Positions 5,053 through 8,023 of a stretch of DNA of 8,023 nucleotides are shown here, piece by piece (within the stretch, counting starts at the first letter, position 1; each line of letters begins with the position of its first letter). The notes beneath the pieces are model-generated. The model ran no database searches. It was given only the letters and a program-made list of their open reading frames with translations, and was not told the DNA's origin. The stretch lies in the NCBI GenBank assembly GCA_017938785.1, contig JAGBAU010000196.1, positions 1 through 8,023 on the forward strand, given 5' to 3'. The stretch comes from Clostridia bacterium (lineage in GTDB: Bacteria > Bacillota_A > Clostridia > Christensenellales > Aristaeellaceae). The position numbers were made by a program, and so were the translations under genes.

Positions 5053-6513
5053 ATGAAAACGGCCCTATCCATCGCCGGCAGCGATTCCAGCGGCGGCGCA
5101 GGCATCCAGGCGGACATCAAAACCATGTCGGCCCACGGCGTTTACGCCATGACCGCGGTGACGGCGCTCACCGCCCAGAATACCACCGGCGTGACCGGCA
5201 TACTGGAGAGCCCGGCGGATTTCCTCGCCGCCCAGCTGGACGCGGTGTTTACCGATATCTTCCCGGATGCGGTGAAGATCGGCATGATACCCTCGGCGGA
5301 ATTGATCTGCACGGCGGCGGAAAAATTGCAGCAGTACGGCGCGCGAAATATCGTGGTGGACCCCGTGATGGTGGCCACATCCGGCTCCCGGCTGATGCAG
5401 GCGGAGGCGCTGGACGCGCTGAAGACGAAGCTGCTGCCCCTGGCGGCGCTGGTCACCCCCAACATCCCCGAGGCGCAGGTGATCTCTGGCATGGAGATCA
5501 AAAGCGTGCAGGATATGGAGGAAGCGGCGCGGCGCATCCACGGGGAGTGCGGCTGCCCGGTGCTTCTGAAGGGCGGCCATGCCCTGAACGATGCAAACGA
5601 TTTGCTTTGGACGAAGGATGGCGCGCGCTGGTTCCATGGACGGCGCATCGACAATCCCAACACCCACGGCACCGGCTGCACCCTGTCCAGCGCCATCGCA
5701 TCCAACCTGGCGAAGGGCATGGCATTGGCGGATGCGGTGGGCCGGGCCAAGGAGTATATCTCCGGGGCGCTGGCCGCCATGCTGGACCTGGGCAGCGGCA
5801 GCGGACCCATGAACCACCTGTTTGATTTGAGGAGCGGCTTCATCGGCGGCGGGGAGGATTTGTGCACCCGGCTGCGGCGGGCCGCGGCGCAGGTTTGGGA
5901 TGCGTGCCTGAACCATCCCTTCGTGCAGGGCGTCGGCGACGGCAGCCTGCCGGTGGAGAAATTCCAATATTACATGCTGCAGGATTACCTGTACCTGTTC
6001 GAATATGCACGGGTGTTTGCGGCGGGCGTGATGAAGGCCGGGGAGGAGGAAGTGATGCAGCGCTTCGCCCGGAGCGTGGAGGCCATACTGAACGGCGAGA
6101 TGAACATCCACCGGGCCTACATGCAGCGGCTGGGCATCACGGCGCAGCAGGTGCAGGCTGTGCGCCCTGCGCTGGACAACCTGTCCTATACGGCCTATAT
6201 GCAGGGCGTCGCCCACCGGGGAAGCGCGCTGGAGATCGTGGCGGCGGTGCTGGCCTGTTCCTGGAGCTACGGGGAAATCGGCCGGGAGCTGGCCGGGCGG
6301 CCCGGCGCGGCGGAGCATCCCTTCTACGGCGAATGGATACAGGGATACGCATCCGAGGATTATGACGCCACCAACCGCACGCTGATGGAGCTGGCGAACC
6401 GGCTGGGCGAGGGCGCATCGGAGGATGAGCTCGCCCGGGCGGAGGAGATATTCATCAACTGCAGCCGCCATGAACTGCGCTTCTGGGATATGGCCTGGGA
6501 GCTGCGGACATAA
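5053..6513 (+). CDS. Fused HMP/HMP-P kinase (ThiD) and thiaminase II-type aminopyrimidine aminohydrolase (TenA)
   Basis: A 486-residue fusion. Residues 1 to about 260 are ThiD, which phosphorylates HMP twice to HMP-PP: IAGSDSSGGAGIQAD at 7-21, VVDPVM at 101-106, LKGGH at 172-176 and NTHGTGC at 203-209 with the catalytic-region Cys209. After a short linker, residues about 266-486 are TenA, which frees HMP from damaged pyrimidines such as aminopyrimidine: HPFVQGVGDGSLP at 288-300, LQDYLYLFEYAR at 309-320 with Asp311, ACSWSYGEIG at 401-410 with Cys402 (the nucleophile position), HPFYGEWIQGYAS at 422-434, and HELRFWDMAW at 473-482 with Glu474 as the likely acid. Both active sites look intact. AAAGGAG 9 bases upstream supports the start. 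It is the last gene of the operon. ThiD-TenA fusions are known in fungi and some bacteria. Possible joint symbol: thiD-tenA. Confidence 0.95.
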   Translation: MKTALSIAGSDSSGGAGIQADIKTMSAHGVYAMTAVTALTAQNTTGVTGILESPADFLAAQLDAVFTDIFPDAVKIGMIPSAELICTAAEKLQQYGARNIVVDPVMVATSGSRLMQAEALDALKTKLLPLAALVTPNIPEAQVISGMEIKSVQDMEEAARRIHGECGCPVLLKGGHALNDANDLLWTKDGARWFHGRRIDNPNTHGTGCTLSSAIASNLAKGMALADAVGRAKEYISGALAAMLDLGSGSGPMNHLFDLRSGFIGGGEDLCTRLRRAAAQVWDACLNHPFVQGVGDGSLPVEKFQYYMLQDYLYLFEYARVFAAGVMKAGEEEVMQRFARSVEAILNGEMNIHRAYMQRLGITAQQVQAVRPALDNLSYTAYMQGVAHRGSALEIVAAVLACSWSYGEIGRELAGRPGAAEHPFYGEWIQGYASEDYDATNRTLMELANRLGEGASEDELARAEEIFINCSRHELRFWDMAWELRT

Positions 6514-6545
6514 AAAAGGAGATGGACGAAGGTCCATCTCTTTTT
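6512..6545. terminator. Bidirectional intrinsic terminator between convergent genes
   Basis: A perfect 9-base-pair stem, GAGATGGAC (6519-6527) with GTCCATCTC (6532-6540), loop GAAG, is flanked by AAAAAA on the left and TTTTT on the right, so it reads as a terminator on either strand. It serves both thiD-tenA and the methyltransferase gene, and its A and T runs include parts of both TAA stop codons. Confidence 0.93.
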
Positions 6546-7371
6546 ATCGTTTGCCCAGCTGCCAGAAGGCTACGGCGCTGGCGGCGGCTACGTTCAGGGA
6601 ATCCACGCCGTGGGACATGGGGATGCATACGCAGTAATCACAGCCGGCGATGGTGGTATCGTTTAGGCCGTCGCCCTCGGTGCCCAGGATGACGGCCAGC
6701 TTTTCCTCGGCCATCAGCGCGGGATCATCGATGGATACGGCGTCGTCGCTCAGGGCCATGGCGCAGGTCTTGAAGGACAACTTGCGCAACAGCTCCATGC
6801 CCCTGCCGGGCCAGTCGGCGCTGGTTTCGCCGATGTACGCCCAGGGCACCTGGAACACCGTGCCCATGCTCACGCGCACGGCGCGGCGGTGCAGCGGATC
6901 GCAGCAGGTGGGGGTGACCAGCACCGCGTCCATGCTGAGGGCGGCGGCGCTGCGCATGATCGCGCCCACGTTGGTGGGGTCCACCACGCCCTCCAGCACG
7001 GCAACCCGGCGGGCATTTTTCAACACCTGCTGCGCCGTGGGCAGCGCCGGGCGGCGCATGGCGCACAGGATGCCCCGCGTCAGCTGGAAGCCGGTGAGCT
7101 TCTGCAATAGCTCGCTCTCGCCGGTGTAGACGGGAATATCGCCGCAGCGGGCGATGATTTCAGCGCCCTGGCCACCGATATGCTTTTTCTCCATGAGGAG
7201 GGACAGGGGTTCAAAGCCTGCGTCCAGCGCATGGCCGATCACCTTGGGGCTCTCGGCGATGAACATGGCGTTTTCGGCCCTCTGGCGGGAGCGCAGCTGG
7301 CCCTCGGTCAGCCGGGCGTAAACATCCAGCTCCGGGGCGAGGATGTCGCGGATTTCGATGATGTTTGCCAT
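6544..7371 (-). CDS. SpoU/TrmH-family RNA 2'-O-ribose methyltransferase
   Basis: A 275-residue protein expected to transfer a methyl group from S-adenosylmethionine to a ribose 2'-OH of rRNA or tRNA. The C-terminal SPOUT knot domain shows the three SpoU motifs: DPTNVGAIMRSAAAL at 131-145, LAVILGTEGDGL at 225-236 and IPMSHGVDSLNVAAASAV at 250-267. The N-terminal region with FIAESPKVIGHAL at 37-49 matches the SpoU substrate-binding domain. The exact target base cannot be told from sequence. The start lies 4 bases after the stop of the transporter gene and has no clear Shine-Dalgarno sequence, suggesting translational coupling; the conserved N-terminus (MANIIEIRDI...ELDVYARLT) supports it. Confidence 0.93.
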   Translation of the reverse strand: MANIIEIRDILAPELDVYARLTEGQLRSRQRAENAMFIAESPKVIGHALDAGFEPLSLLMEKKHIGGQGAEIIARCGDIPVYTGESELLQKLTGFQLTRGILCAMRRPALPTAQQVLKNARRVAVLEGVVDPTNVGAIMRSAAALSMDAVLVTPTCCDPLHRRAVRVSMGTVFQVPWAYIGETSADWPGRGMELLRKLSFKTCAMALSDDAVSIDDPALMAEEKLAVILGTEGDGLNDTTIAGCDYCVCIPMSHGVDSLNVAAASAVAFWQLGKR

Positions 7372-7375
7372 AGTC

Positions 7376-8023
7376 TTATACCAGCACCGCCATCAGGGCG
7401 AAGATGATCACCGTGGCGAGCATGTGGACGGAGATGTAGGTGGAGCAGAACGCGCCGTCGGCGTCCCTGCGGTAGAGCTTTTCCAGAATAATGGGCGCGG
7501 CGAAGGCCGGCGGGCACATGAGGAACAGCATCACGGCGATTTTCAGCGCTTCGTCCTGCAGAATCCAGGGGAAGAGCAGGAAGGCTGCGCCCACGCCGGC
7601 GGCCATCAAAACCAGGCGCACGGCGAGGGTCTTCAAAATCGCGCCCAGGTTTTCCCTGCCGATGGAGAAGGAATAGCCCAGGGTGAACAGGATCAGCGGC
7701 GCGATGGGCGCGGTGGCGGTGTTCACCAGCGCTTCATAGGCGGCGAAGGCCGGGGCGGCCGTGAAGCGCTTTGCAACGCCCGTGACGTTCAGGATGAGGC
7801 CTGCCAGCAGCATCACGATCACCGGGTTGGTGAAGGCGTTTTTGAACATATCCGCCGTGCGCGCGCCGGTGGCGGTGATGCGGGCCATCAGAAGCGGAAT
7901 CACCAAAAAGATCATGAATACGCCGGGGATGTCCAGCAGCACGAAGTAGCTGGTGAAGCCCGCGCCCACCAGGCTCATGTACAGCGGATAGAAGGCGTTG
8001 CCGCCCTCGATGGTGGTCATCAG
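7376..8023 (-). CDS. AEC (auxin efflux carrier) family transporter, C-terminal part
   Basis: An open frame enters from the right edge and ends here with 215 codons; the family is normally about 300 residues, so roughly the first third is missing. A Met two codons in is unlikely to be the true start. The protein is very hydrophobic, with about six membrane segments, and shows GGNAFYPLYMSLVGAG near its beginning, a central segment NPVIVMLLAGLILNVTG, a polar break, then TATAPIAPLILFTLGYSFS and PPAFAAPIILEKLY, an arrangement typical of the membrane transport protein family that includes auxin carriers and the malate permease MleP/MdcF group. The substrate cannot be assigned, though organic acids are common for bacterial members. 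It is co-oriented with and 4 bases from the methyltransferase gene. Confidence 0.8.
   Translation of the reverse strand: MMTTIEGGNAFYPLYMSLVGAGFTSYFVLLDIPGVFMIFLVIPLLMARITATGARTADMFKNAFTNPVIVMLLAGLILNVTGVAKRFTAAPAFAAYEALVNTATAPIAPLILFTLGYSFSIGRENLGAILKTLAVRLVLMAAGVGAAFLLFPWILQDEALKIAVMLFLMCPPAFAAPIILEKLYRRDADGAFCSTYISVHMLATVIIFALMAVLV

Noticed and set aside
5065..6537. 490-codon open frame on the minus strand opposite thiD-tenA
   Set aside because: It mirrors a clear two-domain enzyme on the plus strand, its product is rich in His, Arg, Gln and Ala without domain motifs, and it has no start signal. High GC makes such shadow frames common.

Overview
The window looks like a fragment of a GC-rich Firmicute genome, most likely from the Clostridia (inferred from gene content, Gram-positive-style lipoproteins, strong AGGAGG-type ribosome binding sites and tandem riboswitches). 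It holds two divergent gene blocks that start from one control region near 2380-2816, then a convergent pair of unrelated genes. No tRNA, rRNA, mobile element or CRISPR array is visible.

Left block (minus strand, 2379 down to 1): four genes packed head to tail, namely a NusG domain II membrane protein (EetA-like), a Gx-family membrane protein (EetB-like), a two-domain lipoprotein resembling Listeria PplA, and the start of an ApbE-type FMN transferase lipoprotein that runs off the left edge. This set and its content match the core of the flavin-based extracellular electron transfer locus of Gram-positive bacteria. The expected role is an anchored, flavinylated surface lipoprotein, loaded with FMN by ApbE, that takes electrons from the membrane. 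The quinone-reducing dehydrogenase and quinone genes of the Listeria locus are not in the window.

Right block (plus strand, 2487-6545): a thiamine salvage operon. A consensus promoter leads into two complete TPP riboswitches in series, each followed by its own intrinsic terminator, then thiM and thiE. A 238-base gap then carries a closed, multi-hairpin RNA domain that most resembles a cobalamin riboswitch, followed by thiW and a thiD-tenA fusion. Together they import hydroxyethylthiazole (ThiW), phosphorylate it (ThiM), recover and phosphorylate HMP (TenA and ThiD parts) and join the halves to thiamine phosphate (ThiE). No de novo genes (thiC, thiG, thiS, thiF, thiH) are present in the window, so this is a salvage module. 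The 437 bases between eetA and thiM (2380-2816) contain no gene: they hold the two divergent promoters, the two riboswitches and the two terminators.

Right end (minus strand, 8023 down to 6544): the C-terminal part of an AEC-family membrane transporter followed 4 bases later by a SpoU/TrmH-type RNA methyltransferase, which converges on thiD-tenA at a shared bidirectional terminator.

The observations most worth following are the presumed cobalamin-type riboswitch in front of thiW inside a thiamine operon, the double-gated TPP control, and the duplicated PplA-like lipoprotein with a possible non-canonical FMN attachment motif.
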